Below, one piece after another: positions 27,479 through 40,000 of a DNA stretch of 64,000 bases. The notes beneath the pieces were generated by a model. That model was not told the origin of the DNA and ran no database searches. It worked only from the letters and a program-made list of their open reading frames with translations. This DNA comes from Heliocidaris tuberculata (taxonomy: Eukaryota; Echinodermata; Echinoidea; Camarodonta; Echinometridae): assembly GCA_025618425.1 (NCBI GenBank), contig CM046848.1, forward strand, positions 31,283,725 through 31,347,724. Direction: 5' to 3'. The position numbers and the translations under genes were made by a program. Position 1 is the first letter of the stretch. Every line of letters starts with the position of its first letter.

Positions 27479-27750
27479 CTGAGGTAATCTTTCTTGCAGA
27501 GAATCATGCCTGCCTTGGAGAAACATGAGTGTCCGATGTCACCAAGTTGTACGTTGCAGCAGGAACACTTGAGACATCCCGTGTGCCAGAATCGATCAAC
27601 GGCGTGAAGGAGGAATCGATCGATGATCTTGCCGCCACATCCCGCGCAACATCGTACAGCGTTGTTGTTGTTGTTATTGTTGTTGCTGTTGTTATTGTTG
27701 TTGTTGTTGTTCGTCGTTGGTGCTGGTCTGTTCTCTTTGGTGCTGTCCAT
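27479..27750 (-). CDS. LMO4: LMO4-like LIM-only protein, first coding exon (LIM1)
   Basis: This exon encodes the first 91 residues of a LIM-only transcription cofactor. LMO proteins are nuclear adaptors that use two tandem LIM zinc fingers to bridge LDB-type cofactors and DNA-binding factors; they do not bind DNA themselves. The zinc ligands are visible and correctly spaced: C35, C38, H56, C59, C62, C65, C85 and D88. The words CAGCGGKI, DRFLL, CLKCSCC, QLGDIG and GMILC are what make me choose LMO4 over LMO1-3. Residues 14-30 are a low-complexity tract of eight Asn, one Ser and eight Asn. I chose the ATG at 27750 because a splice acceptor lies eight bases before it, so the in-frame extension further upstream is intronic. 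The exon ends in a strong donor (CTCAG|GTGAGT) that splits an Arg codon. The second LIM domain must lie on other exons, at lower coordinates or beyond the window; I could not find it by eye. Identity is confident to LMO family, slightly less to LMO4. Confidence 0.9.
27661..27711 (-). repeat. Asn-codon triplet repeat inside the LMO4-like exon
   Basis: A run of AAC and AAT codons encodes Asn14-21, Ser22 and Asn23-30. It sits between the short N-terminal leader and the first zinc ligand. The mixture of AAC and AAT codons and the AGC/AAC interruption suggest an older, partly stabilised repeat, but triplet slippage could still change its length between individuals. As I know the vertebrate LMO4 proteins, their short N-termini lack such a tract. 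Confidence 0.85.
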
Positions 27751-27758
27751 ATTGTTAG
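27751..27758 (-). other. LMO4: 5' UTR part of the LMO4-like exon
   Basis: Eight transcribed bases (CTAACAAT) lie between the predicted acceptor and the ATG. The acceptor is a pyrimidine-rich stretch (TTTCTTACTTTGTTCGTTG on the minus strand) ending in CAG, with the cut after 27759. This implies at least one further, untranslated 5' exon upstream at higher coordinates, which fits a start codon placed just inside the second exon. No branch point was assigned. Confidence 0.7.
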
Positions 27759-30700
27759 CTGCAACGAACAAAGTAAGAAAGAAAGAATGATTACGAGTTG
27801 TAGTGTTGTACGCCTGCAAATACTTGAAATAATTCGTGACAACTTAACTATGTCCAGAGCTGGTATTGATGTCTTGTGGTAAAGAACCTCCAAATTGATT
27901 TTCATTGAAAATATATATTTTGATCTAAAACCTAGTCTTTGAGTAGAACCCTTAACACAGTTTATGATTCTCTGGGCACTCATTGGGTATTTACAGACGT
28001 TTCCCCCAATACCTTTTATTTCCTTTCTGTGTGCCATACCATATCCATTCATGTAAGTCATGAAAAGAAATTACATGAAATACGATTGTTACAATTAGAA
28101 TTACAAGATTTCACAAGGAAAATGAAATGTTTGGCATTTTATCTGACGCGAAGAGCTTTAAACAGGCTGCAATGAATACCTATTTTAATCCACTTAAATC
28201 GAGTTGTTTTCTGTTCAAACATGTTATACTATTGTCCAACCTTCAAACTAAGTTTCCTTGAACATGTTGAACATGTTTTAATCAATCCCAAAACGGATGG
28301 CATTATATATATAAAAAGTTCAATAAAACAAGAAACAATGGTTATATTCTCAGCAATAACCTGTTTAGACAAGCTCACATCTTGCTTGACGAGACAAACT
28401 TTGCTGAAGAATCTGAACCCTATGTTTCTCTCCCGTGAGAAGAAAAAAAAAAAGCGCGATTTTCATATTCCATCGTCTGCTTGCTTTGTAAAGGAACACT
28501 TTACTTTGCTAATGCGGCTTCACTTGGATAAAAGGTATAGAGGCACGTCGACTGAATGAGAGTAAGGAGTAAATGTAATCAAATATAGTACCTGCACACG
28601 CTAAAAGCTGGAACGTAATAATGCATTTCGCCTAATGCTTTTAGTATATGACGTTATCCTCGTGATAAATGGGTTTATTCCATATTTCATGAAGGCAGTT
28701 TGTGCATAAAAGGAAGTAACATAAAACTCACCAAAGCATTTTAGCGTTTTGGGCTCGTATTATGGAGCTCGTATGATTCTTCTTTTGAATTATACCGACA
28801 TATAAGCTCTGATGTGTGCTTATCATTTCATATGTCTGTGTGTCGGACTTATTTGTCTTCAGACTGCGTCTGAGGGATATCGATTTTCATCAGAGTTTCT
28901 ATAGGCGTCTAATTTCATAATTGAGTCGGAGTAAATGGGGCATTTAGAGAAGTCTATTCAATGGAATATTTTGTAGCTTGCCAGGAAAACAAATCGGGTG
29001 TAAGAAGAGAAGAAATGCTTAGAGTCAACTACAAAGGGAGCTTCGATTGGTAAGGTGAGAAATGTGAAAAAGAAAAGTAATTCCTCTTTTGAAAGGTCAT
29101 GTTATATCTTCTTTTTATCTCATTCAACACGCCATCAAGTAGTTACTAAATTTATTGAATATATCATTACAAAGCTCAGAATAGTTTGCTCCGTTTTAGA
29201 AGGGATCCTATATGGTTTCCAATATGCCGCTTCCATTAATGACAAGGTTTTATTTCGCAGGTATGACAAGACCACGATCGAAGTTCAAGTGCGTTTCAAA
29301 GAAACGACTCAAGAAATTCTGTAACTAGCCTCTAGGGGCGATTCCTCAGCAAGGTGATACAGTCAATTTACGATAGAGGAAGCCGGGTGAGCTGAAACTA
29401 ACCGAATATTTATGAAGATATAATAAGACAAGGACTGTTTGATGGTGGTGATATATGATAGAATATGGGTAACAGTTGGACGGACCCCAGGGAGGGATGA
29501 ACGGTGTAAGATAGTGAGATAGACAGCCAATTTAACGTGCCAATCGCTGCTCCTTCCACTGAATGGCGAGAGATGTGACAAGATCCCAAGTAACAAATCC
29601 AGCGCAGCTTATTAATATTCATCGCCTTCTCATTGGAATATTCATGAGGCTTGATTAATAACACGTTAAAGCGCGGGCTCGGGGGAGAGATGGCGAGAGA
29701 TGGCCAGATTAGTTTCATCTTCCCGTCATGCTACTGCGCTGAAACCGAGAAAACAAAGATAATGAGATTTGAAACATATACCGGTGTGAGAATCTAATGA
29801 AATTTTTTTGCGACACACGTGCATGACAGCCAATACATTAAAGTGATACTCGCACTATGCGCAATTCCCAAATACAAGCACAGCATCAAGACACCTTCTC
29901 TATCTCCCATTCTCTCTTTCTATCGTACCAACTTGACAAGAAAAAGCAAATCAACCACGTAATACCAATTTCATCCTGGTAATCCCACTTTTAGTTTATA
30001 AACTTATTGAACTTTAATCAAAATGATTGCAGACGACACGTTGATATGAAAATGCAGTAGTCATTATGAGGAAAGTTAATACCGTTTGGATGGGTTCAAT
30101 CAAGACAACTCTCACAGCACACTTTCAAATCAGAAAGTAATTTGAAGAGCTTTGCTTTACGACCACCATACATTGTAACGGCTTTAGAGTTAATTTATTT
30201 CTCAATCGCTGCGGTATTACTAAGGTAATGAGCTACCTGGTTGAAGAACCCTGCTTCTCCTTCACTTGAAAATTAATATCTCAACATGATCTAAGCTTCG
30301 CTTTTAAAGGATGTGCGGCGAACATTCTTTTTTTTCCCCTCTCACCCATCCTCCATCATGGTAAGATAATGCTCAGCTCGAGTGTACTCAGGATTCTGAA
30401 TGTAATGAAAATATTGATCGCATTTTTATGAGATATTTTGGAAAGATTAATTTCGAAGAGGCACGCGTGCGATACATTCACTTCGATATTATTCGGAGAA
30501 TCAGGATTGAAGCTTCCACGAGAAGACAGCGTGATTTTCGAGGTTGACATGGGACTAGGGCAGTCATAATATTGTATTTGCCTTAATCAGGCATCAAAAC
30601 TCCATTACTTCTAATGAATTCGCTTGGTTGATTTATTAAATGAAATCGTAATGCACTCTACCCAGTTCAATTTGCGTCAGGATCTCTCTCTCTCCCTCTC

Positions 30701-33700
30701 TCTCTCTTTCTCCACTCGGGTCTCTTTCTGTGCGCTTTAAGCATGCTTAATGCTTCGTACCAGAGCATGACATTCTAAACTAAATTAGTACTTAAAAGGG
30801 ACAAGTGGCTTGTAATCACAAAAGGACCCTTTCGACGAAAATATTCCGAGAGAACTATAGCTCTATTCTTGACCTTTATTATTATCACGTTTTGAAAAGC
30901 ATAAAAATATATTTGTAGTTGTGGATACGGATGGAATATAATTGTTCCATATAGTTAAACAATGGTTACACGGTCTACAACTCTATATGATCGTATCACC
31001 AAAGGGCTTTCTTTTCTTGATTAAAGTTACCGTTTTAACAGGAGCACGTACTTGTCATTGACTTTCATCCTTCTTACAAAAAACCAATTAGTCTTACAAG
31101 CATCAACGTCTTACAATTATGAAATAACTTGTGCGTAGAGAGTAAATAGTGTTCGGTGATGCTTGAATTTGATTAACAGACAGCTATAGTAATGAATTAA
31201 ATGAATTAAAACACTAATTGAATCCTCTCCTTAAATTCTTCCAAACACGACGTAAGCATTTGGGGATCGGTAATTTGATTTCCACTCGCTACTTCATGAT
31301 AGACAAGAACAGGTCTTTATGAGTTTTTTTTGGTATAATATTTAGGGATGTTTCTAGCGTAAAGTCCCCGAAATATTTCAAATTTAATGGATCATACAGT
31401 TTAAAAGTTTTGCTGAGTTCTTTCGAAGTAAACATGAGCTTTTAAAAAAGTCATATTTTCGACCCACTCCGGCAAGTGTGACTCGACTGGAATCTTCACT
31501 CAAAGTAATTACTTTCATAGTTAGTTGAAGGTATCCTTTGCTAAACCAACCCATGCTTCGTGATAGCAACACCTTTGGGGAAAGTATACCTTCTTGAAGC
31601 TCCTTATAAAAGGTAGCAAATCAAAATAAAGAGAGTTTCAAATGCAAGGCACGATACCGTCCACCTCGATTGCTTTGCAGACGATCTTGAAACAAAGACG
31701 CGGGAAGCGATCAAGAGAAAAATAAAGTGGCGTGACTGGTTCGATTTATCTTGTGTAATTTTCACATCTCTCTATCAATTTTAGAAGTGCCGGACTGAAT
31801 TCGTTTCGGAGAGTAACGAGCAAACTTGAATTCGCAACCAGGCTGTGATATCATTCTCCGTCTTCGAAAATTCAAGACATTTTACCTGTTATATCCTTCT
31901 TGAATTCAAACATTGATCATAAAGAAAAATAATTATCGTTATAAAGAACCGACCATGTTGTAGTTTTGAATGATAGCTTATTGCCCAAAGATATCTATAA
32001 TTATTTCGTTGTGATTGACGTCATAAACATCACCATGTTACCTTTAATAAACAATTCTGTTATGATAAATGACATCTCATAACGGAGTAAAGTTATATTC
32101 ATGCATTTTACAGAGTGGACCTTGGTAGTAATGTTAATGTCGATTTATAAGGTTGGTTTTGATACAGTTTTTACAAGGAGGGTTAGAAAACATTATAGAT
32201 TCAGTTATGTCAGCCGTCGTCATTAGTATGGGATTATTATTCCTACATAGCAAAAATCTTTTACAAAAATGGTTAATATAAAACAAAAGCCTTAAACATC
32301 TATACGGAATAAAAACCTACGCATTTTAAATTAGAAGTCACTAAAAGGAGAGTAAGGATGCATTTTCAACTGCCTCAACATTCACACTGATTTGTTCCAA
32401 TTGATCATGTTGATTGTATTTTAATGATAATACAGCTATTCAGTCGGAGATAATATATCATGAGCTTGCTTAGCCAATAATTATTAATAAATTTATTGTA
32501 TCAAAAGTTATTTTCATCCTCGTTGTTGTCAACATCAAGGCAAGACACAATTTTTCATCCAATGATTTATCGTATTCAAGTTTAATATCACCGATCATTT
32601 GTAGCGTTCATAGAACGCTGTTGTTTCTACGCGTATTCCGTCATGACGAAGATTGAAATGTATCCAAAACGGTTTTAGCCAGAGCTTTATTGGTCTGGTC
32701 AATGCGATTTTAATAAACCTATCAGGTTTGATCCTTCATGGAGTGTAATATCGAACAACAATAAGGCCCGCTCGGAGTAAGAGCTCACAACGAGCAATTA
32801 ACCCATGCCTGGCATTTCTATATATAACCCGCAACGAAATGAATGGTATTGGTAGCCCGCTCAAATGTATTGCTATGATATCCACGGTGTTATTATTGCA
32901 AATAACAGCTGCACTTAATCACATTTGTCAAGGCGATGAAAACTCATTAAGCACGTGGTTCTTGACGAAGGTAGCTCCAGTTGCCATTTATAAATGGGTT
33001 TCGATATGTGCGAGCATCATAACATACGTCAACCACCCTATCGTCCCCGCCGCCGACGCCGGCTGAGTGAGGGAGTAAGGTTTGGGTACTGCGTTGCCCT
33101 CCTTCAAATCATACACATTATTAGCCTGCGTATTTCCATTCAATTAATTTCACATCATTGTAATTTGTTACGCATGGCATCCCATACTAATAGCCTTCTA
33201 GAAGGGGGGTGTTTCGCGCAATCTTCATCGATCATTAACGCCGTGCAATTCGCCTCCATTATTTTCTTCATGCAACCGGATCGGCATTTCCATTAGTCGT
33301 TCTTTTCACGTGTGACTGCAGGGAAGCGCGGTGAATGATCACCCCAAAATGCAATATCCCTGTACCGTTTGCGGGCGACTACCCGTGAAGAACGCAAATG
33401 GTATCATTAAAAATGAGTGTTAAAATATCCAACAGTGTTGGGATCAGGACCGATTTATACCCGTCCACATTGCCATCACACATTCCCATCTTGTCAAGCA
33501 AAACTCATAATGATTCCCAACATGGCGGCTGCCTGTCAGGAAAATTTTTAATAAACTCCACTTCACTCAACGCACACGATTGGTGTTCGTTACCACAGTT
33601 TGAACATTATGGAACGCGTAATTGCATTTCTGTCATATTTGCATTTTTGTACGTGAGTGACGATTAGAATATTGGCGTTACAAATGACTACACTCCACGG

Positions 33701-35949
33701 TACCCTCGTGTAAGAAGCCAGAGAAAACATGTGTACTTGAAAATAAGTTATTAAAGGCCAAATGTAGTATTGGTACCGGAAAACAACATGTTAAGTATTG
33801 TGTGTTTATTGTTCACAATTCATTGCTAAAATGGAAGCCATACATGGGTTAACTAAGGGAAAAAATTATTAAAAAGGCAAAGAAACAGAAACGTGAAATT
33901 CAGCCATCTGTTCCTCCAAATCATTCGAAGATAAGTTGTCTGTGCTTTTAATTGATATCCCACCTAATAATTTGTAATTTAAGTTTAATCAAGTTATCCT
34001 CTTGACGATAATTATGAATGTAGTATCAGGTTTTATATCTGACTTTTAAAAAGTGTTTGACTGCAAATATAAAACATAGTTAGTCATTGGTGTCATTTAT
34101 TGAATACGACTTTCATATGTAGTTCATGGCCTTTATTGTTTAAGAAAAGGTTGGATTGATTGGGGCAGAGATAAACTCGAGCATTCATTTTAAACAGGGA
34201 CACTATAATAGATCTACAAATAGTTAACAGAGAGAGGATAGAAAGGATGAGAGTGGGAGAGAAAGAGAGAGGGGGAGAAATCCACGCAGGAAGAAAGAAA
34301 GTAGGATGTAAGAAGTATTAAAAGTACTAAGTGAACACGTGGAGAAGTCTTTCTACACATTGCCTGACCCCATTCGAACTCATTGTATGTCCAAATGAAA
34401 ACCTGTCGACAGATCTGGAGACAAATTACGACTGTACCGAGAAGTTATCTCACAAAATCAAACGCTACCAACTCTAGAAAATACGTAAAGAACGCAAGCA
34501 AGTATACATGGCTAGGGCCAAATATTTTAATAACCAAGTTTAAAGAATACAAATATTTTAGCTCAATTTTATGGCAACTATACATATATATCACATAAGA
34601 AATCAGTGGCCTCCTCAGCAAGTCAACAACAAATTTTTTCAGTTTTTTTTTTTTTTAGACCTAGATGCGTCAAATGCTCATGTGCCGACATTGAAATAAA
34701 TAAATAATTTATTTGAAAATTGCGCGATTAATTTCATGCTAAATTGGTACTAGTTGTTACAGATAACCATACCCTACACTCTCGGTTTATGAATCATTAT
34801 AATATGTTTTCACTATTTGTTCAACAATAAAAACAGGGAGATGGATCATTTCAAGGAAATGGTTTCTTGTCATTCACTTTATACAAAACAACTGAATCAA
34901 CATGTAATTAAAGAAGCTTAAAATGTTTTTCTTTCCGAAACCATGTTTTCCCCTTGTTCGTATTTTTAGAAGGAAAAAAAATAATCATGTCTTTCTTACC
35001 ATATATAAAGCATGGTGTCATCTTTATTTGTTATCATATTGAAATCGTGTTGCATCTCGTCTGCCTTTTTTGTGGGGGTGGGGTTATGACATTAAAAATC
35101 TTATAAGCACGCTTTTCTGGTTTCTACCCATCCTCTTTAACCCATTTCTTCCTCGAAATTCCTCAGCCCCATTCTTATTCAAATTTTCCTTCTAATATTC
35201 CTTCTTTTTCATTTTTTAATCTCAGATATACAATGATAAGGAAAATGAAAATTGCAAATCAAAATTATTTTCCAATCTTCCTGCTTCCATGCTTACAATA
35301 CATGAATCACGAACAGTAGTATCTGAAATATTTAAACCGTAACGTGATTTCACAACAGAATCAAATACACGTGTTATACTAACAGTACACGGCAAGTTTT
35401 TTTTTTTTTATCATTCTTCTATCACTATAAGCGACGTCGTATATTTCCCGAAGAGCGATTGAACGACGAACTCGGGCAGGTAATAACCAGCGAACTTGCT
35501 AATTTGGAAGGTTTTCCGGGCCGATGGGGAAAGATTGCCATCTTTTCATTCATTTCCGACATCCGAGAAGCAGAACGAAGGTCAAGGGAAATTCCTCCGT
35601 TGTGAAATCATATTCCAATTAAAGAGGAACGCGAAAGTGGTGGCTAACTTCACCCATGCATGTTCGATTTTACTTCGGTAATTTTCATGCGAGGCATGTC
35701 CCTCAACACAATTAATTTTTTTTTAATCCTTCAATATTCTACTGCATACTTCTAGAACTCACAAATAATATAGGAAATATACATTTAATAAAATGTAAAG
35801 AATGTAGTACCCATCTTGCTTGATTCTATGTTACACGGTTTCACCAAACATTAAATCTACAAAAATATCATTAAGAAAAAAATATCTATATTACACCGTC
35901 TGTAGATTTAGAGGGGTTAGAGAGTTGAAAATGGGTTAAGGAGTGTCAA
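27759..35949. other. Presumed upstream intron or flank of the LMO4-like gene
   Basis: No coding recognised. Small CT tracts near 30682, a TAATGAATTAAATGAATTAA tandem near 31191 and several T runs are present. The blocks 29420-29720 and 32740-33700 are repeat-free and motif-rich and would be my first choice for enhancer tests. Confidence 0.4.
29611..29660. promoter_or_regulatory. Twin AATATTCAT motifs with ATTAAT cores
   Basis: AATATTCAT occurs at 29614-29622 and again at 29637-29645, each next to an ATTAAT homeodomain-type core. The block 29420-29720 is free of simple repeats and lies about 2 kb upstream of the LMO4-like exon, within its presumed 5' intron, so an enhancer is conceivable. Motif evidence only. 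Confidence 0.3.
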
Positions 35950-36359
35950 GAGGGGTATACTCTACACCCTATCAATACAGGTCAGTATGGTCTTTGGTTT
36001 CTATCTTCATCGCACCTATGAGGTTTTGTAACTCCTTGATCGGAGGGCATCACTGGGGTCATCTTCTATGTGCTTCATGCAGAGCTAGCATGACCTTATC
36101 ACCGATCATCCAACCATCAGAAGGTTTCAGGAGTGTCGAATTCTTCTTTAAGAGCATCAGGTAGTTTCAGACTTCATTCATCTTCTTCATCGCTTCTGTC
36201 ACATTCAGTAACAGTGTCTTCTTCGGATCCTGATCTTGCAACAAAACATTATCTCTGAAGACGAAGACTTGGGTTTCTGAAAACCCTCAAGTTCAGTTAA
36301 CACTTGAGATTCAATCAGTGAAAGGGTCGATTTTGAAGTGACTGCTTCGTGCTCTATTC
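35950..36359 (-). pseudogene. Decayed protein-coding remnant with frameshift and stops
   Basis: On the minus strand, a 22-T tract followed by ATCTTCTCAG looks like a splice acceptor at 36360. After it a frame reads IEHEAVTSKSTLSL, then ESQVLTELEGFQKPKSSSS. At about 36254 the coding continues only in the +1 frame, reading DNVLLQDQDPKKTLLLNVTE and then AMKKMNEV, followed by a stop. The same second frame stays protein-like past the stop (KPSDGWMIGDKVMLALHEAH, then KELQNLIGAMKIETKDH) with further stops. One missing base near 36254 would account for the frame change. I do not recognise the parent family; a transposon-derived or gene-duplicate origin are both possible. Confidence 0.45.
36181..36337 (+). 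repeat. Direct repeat copy 1 (157 bp), within the coding remnant
   Basis: This segment recurs 472 bp further on with only about two mismatches over 157 positions (one near the left edge, and C for T in GAAGACTTGGG). It covers the part of the remnant that contains the frameshift, and both copies carry the same frameshift, so the duplication happened after the coding frame was lost. The flanks differ, which argues against a simple larger tandem duplication. Confidence 0.95.
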
Positions 36360-36652
36360 CTGAGAAGATAAAAAAAAAAAAAAAAAAAAAACGTGTGCAG
36401 GGACAGCTAACTACACACTTGAAAATACAGGGCGCAGAGTACCTAGATTGATGGTGGATTATCCTACCAACTTCAGGAAGTTTTTACACAAAATATTGCT
36501 TTGTTGGTCATAAAGCCAGGCCGTCAGGTTTTGCTTTTTCCCAACAAGGGCACTTACTAGTCAAAGTTCACTTGTCGTGCCATCTAGTGTATATCTTCCA
36601 TTTTACATTATTTGCTTACAGTTATTTAGTTTTTGAAAAATTAATTCCTTTT

Positions 36653-36809
36653 TTTTCTTCATCGCTTCTGTCACATTCAGTAACAGTGTCTTCTTCGGAT
36701 CCTGATCTTGCAACAAAACATTATCTCTGAAGACGAAGATTTGGGTTTCTGAAAACCCTCAAGTTCAGTTAACACTTGAGATTCAATCAGTGAAAGGGTC
36801 GATTTTGAA
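36653..36809 (+). repeat. Direct repeat copy 2 (157 bp)
   Basis: Near-identical to 36181-36337. Its left edge runs into a T-rich tract (TTTTTTTTCTTC) and its right edge into TTTTGAAAAAC, whereas copy 1 continues into further coding-like sequence on both sides. Copy 1 therefore looks like the source and copy 2 the inserted fragment. The 315 bases between them include a 22-A run (36370-36391) and otherwise nothing recognised. Confidence 0.95.
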
Positions 36810-36939
36810 AAACTTTGGATGGTTGATGTTATTTTCACCCGTTTTAGATGTTGAAAAGTAAATTCTTAATTAAAAACAACCTATTGGTTTAAAGTTTTAT
36901 CCAGTTGACTTGTTAATAGAAATTTCAAATGCCTTACAA

Positions 36940-37020
36940 AGGGGCACTAGCGCATGTTCGGCAGGGTTTCGAACTCGGGACATCCAACTCCAAGACCCCT
37001 CTTAGATTCATTTAACCAAT
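36940..37020 (-). mobile_element. tRNA-derived SINE-like fragment
   Basis: On the minus strand, a B-box match GAGTTCGAAACCC (36976-36964) follows an A-box-like GGTTAAATGAATCTAAGAG (37017-36999). Downstream the strand reads GCGCTAGTGCCCCTTTGTAA, outside any tRNA fold. It is the clearest of the tRNA-like heads in the window, although no poly-A tail or target duplication was defined. Confidence 0.5.
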
Positions 37021-40000
37021 ACATGTACCTCTCCTAAGAATGCCCAACTGCCATTGTGGACGGCATCACAGAACACAACACCATGACAGAAAAACCATCA
37101 CTGAGGTATATACCTGCATTGAACATGATACATTCACAATATCGATGTTCAAGGTTTGCCCCATTTTCAAGGAACGTCTCAGGTGAATCTACCTGAGCCT
37201 AAAATTGATCCTGACGTATAGATTTCTTTTCTAGGTTATCATTGTTCCAGGTTATCATCGAATACGAGATGGCCGCCCTTCCAATGTATCGCAAGGTCGG
37301 TAATGTTCGCGCCTCGTCTGTCTTCTACCACGTTTCGTTGGCGTAAATTAACTCCGATCTGTTAGATGGCTTCTTCCTTCCTGGGTTGTATCTTTGAACA
37401 TTAATCAAACTAATCGTCATGCGAGACTCTGAGGATTGATTCTCGTCTAAATATTTCCACTGCACGAAGTATCACACTTTCGCCTTGCATCAATCAGATC
37501 GCAGAGGCGTGGAACATATAGATCGCATGGTTTAGGCTTACATTACACGTCATAAATATGAGTATTTCTGACAGTCGAGTTAAATAAGATAACATTTGAC
37601 GTCTGGAGCTCAGACTATAGAGACACGTGGATTGGTACATCTTCTTCGCCTCCTCCATCTGTGTCTCCTCCTTGCTCATGATCTACGCACCATCCATTTC
37701 TCTAGTCTCTGTATAGGGCTTTAACAATTTTTATTGCCTACGTCGTGAATTCGACAGATGTAAATACAGAGTATTTCAATACTTGTAAGCAGAAATTTGC
37801 TTCACAATCTCTTTTGGTGTGTATTTTCATACTTGCAAAACCGCTCTGTTTGGAGTGAGCTAATATTAGTGTTCGATCATCATATCATTTATTTAATTAA
37901 AACAAAAGTCTGGAGTGCAAGCTATCAGTGTAATCCATGATTTGTCTTCAAACTGCTTGCCTGGGCTGGCACACATGCGATTGATGCATGGCGCGGCGAA
38001 GCCAACTTGAAACATGTCGTTCATGGTTTTAATTTCATTACGAAACGACGGGGCTGATTAAACCGCATCGATGCATGATCGTATTATCACGATGAACGGG
38101 CCAAGAAACAAGGAATAGGACGCAAAGAAAAAAAAGGAAGTAAGAGGAGAAAAAATATCAACACTTGGGTTCCCCGAGACGTGGCAGATATATTTTCCTG
38201 ATTCAAAATTGTTGAAAGACGCGAAGGGATAATGCACTGTCTGGGGCAGTGTGAAGTGCATTTGTTTGAGCATGTGCCTCGTATAGTGTACGTTGATAAA
38301 TGAGTGCGAGCTATTAGGGGAATTTGAGCGAATTCTAGAAAGTGAAAAGAGAAATGAAAGGCGAAATTTTCTCCTCTATGCTTTCTACTGCTGCATCTCG
38401 CGGTATTAACAGGGGAAATTTGTGAAAGTGCACAGGTATCCAATTACAGATACATTATTTCGTTTCGGTATTACATTGTCTACCTTTCTTTTTGGGGTAC
38501 ATAGTAACTTCACCGACGAGGAGACCCACATAGTTGCTAATGCACTTCCTTAATATCGCAAATGGAAAAACTGATTAGACCGACGTATTCTGATTGGGAG
38601 ATTTCCTGTAGTCCAATCAATAACAGAACAATGCTACATCTGAAAGGACTTCAATATCAGTGTGAGGGACTACACTTAAAAATAAAAACACGGTCGACCC
38701 GACACTACCGGAGCTTCTTTATAAATTTCATTTCAAGAACACAAAGCGAATTCATTCCCGATACAAATGTTCCATAAGTTGACACTAATGGAATTATCTG
38801 CTTTCTAAAAGACTGAAAATGTACAGTTATCTGTATTAATATCGGTTAATAATCACAGTTTTCTCTAAAGAATGAAGTATAATCAGTTATGGAGAAAATA
38901 ATGGCCAATTTGATCAACAGTCGTTTATAACATTGTTTGCTCTTAAAGAGTTTTCAAAAAGTTAACAAAACTAATTTTGTACAAGCAGGTTCTCAAATCG
39001 ACGAACATCTCCGAATTCGAAAAAGAAAACATCTATATAATTAAAGATATCATGCCAATGAAAAAAAAGCGGACACATAGAAAACATGAAGACAACCATT
39101 TCTGAAGATTTCCCAACTGAGTTGGTTGTATTCTCCGTGTAGGAGAGCACTTACAGAAGATGCGCGTATCACATGGGAAATGAACGCATCCTCGCTCTAA
39201 ATGGAGTCAAGAGAAAGGGAGATATTACAGCATTTTGCTCTGATTTATGAAAGAGCCAGAGATGAGGAAAATTCATCCGTCAGATTTGTCACCCAAGAAA
39301 GCGGGACGGAGAAATAAAGACAGAGAGGGAGAAAGAGATTGGGGGAATCGGGAGAGAAAGAAAGGGGGAAAATAAGATCTGGTCTTGCTGATTCGCAAGA
39401 CGCGCTCGATGTATCATTTTATCCAATGAGTTTAATGCCAGAGTATCACAACCTCGTCTCCGTTCACAATCGAGTAAATTTAATCAACTGGATTTCCCGC
39501 CTTTTTTGTCGTGTCTTGAACGTCACCATTTTCATCTTCTCTCTACCTTTCTCTCTCCCTTTCTCTTTCTATTTCTCTCCCAATCTCTATCTTCCTACCC
39601 AGCCTTCTCATTTTCTTCTCCAATCAATAAACTGGGGTTGGACACTTTAATAATCCGAGTGAGCAAGAGGCGCAGACAGCAGTGGGCTAATGAAAAAAAT
39701 TCGGCGCAATGTTTTGGAATCGCGTCAAATCAGAGTGGCTGGCTGATTAAAACCGAGTAGAAGACGCGGGGTGGGTGTGTATGTGGGGGAGATTCCATAT
39801 ATTAAACCATATGCCCTTTCCCACTGCTTCCGATTAATCACAAGACGGCACTGTGAAGGGAGGGGGTAACCCAAGCCCTCCTACCAACTCCCATTATCGT
39901 CCGCTGCAGGTAGTGCGCTAAAGTGAGCTAGAGTGGCAATGTGAACGTTGGCTAATCGTCTAGGAGAGAGAAAGAATGACGTGTGGTATTACTTATCACA

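Noticed and set aside
27751..27819. In-frame N-terminal extension of the LMO4-like protein
   Set aside because: It crosses a polypyrimidine tract and CAG acceptor just before the ATG at 27750, so it is most likely intron.
35788..35810. Partial similarity to miR-1 (ATGTAAAGAA)
   Set aside because: Only ten bases match and the seed is not intact; there is no pairing arm nearby.
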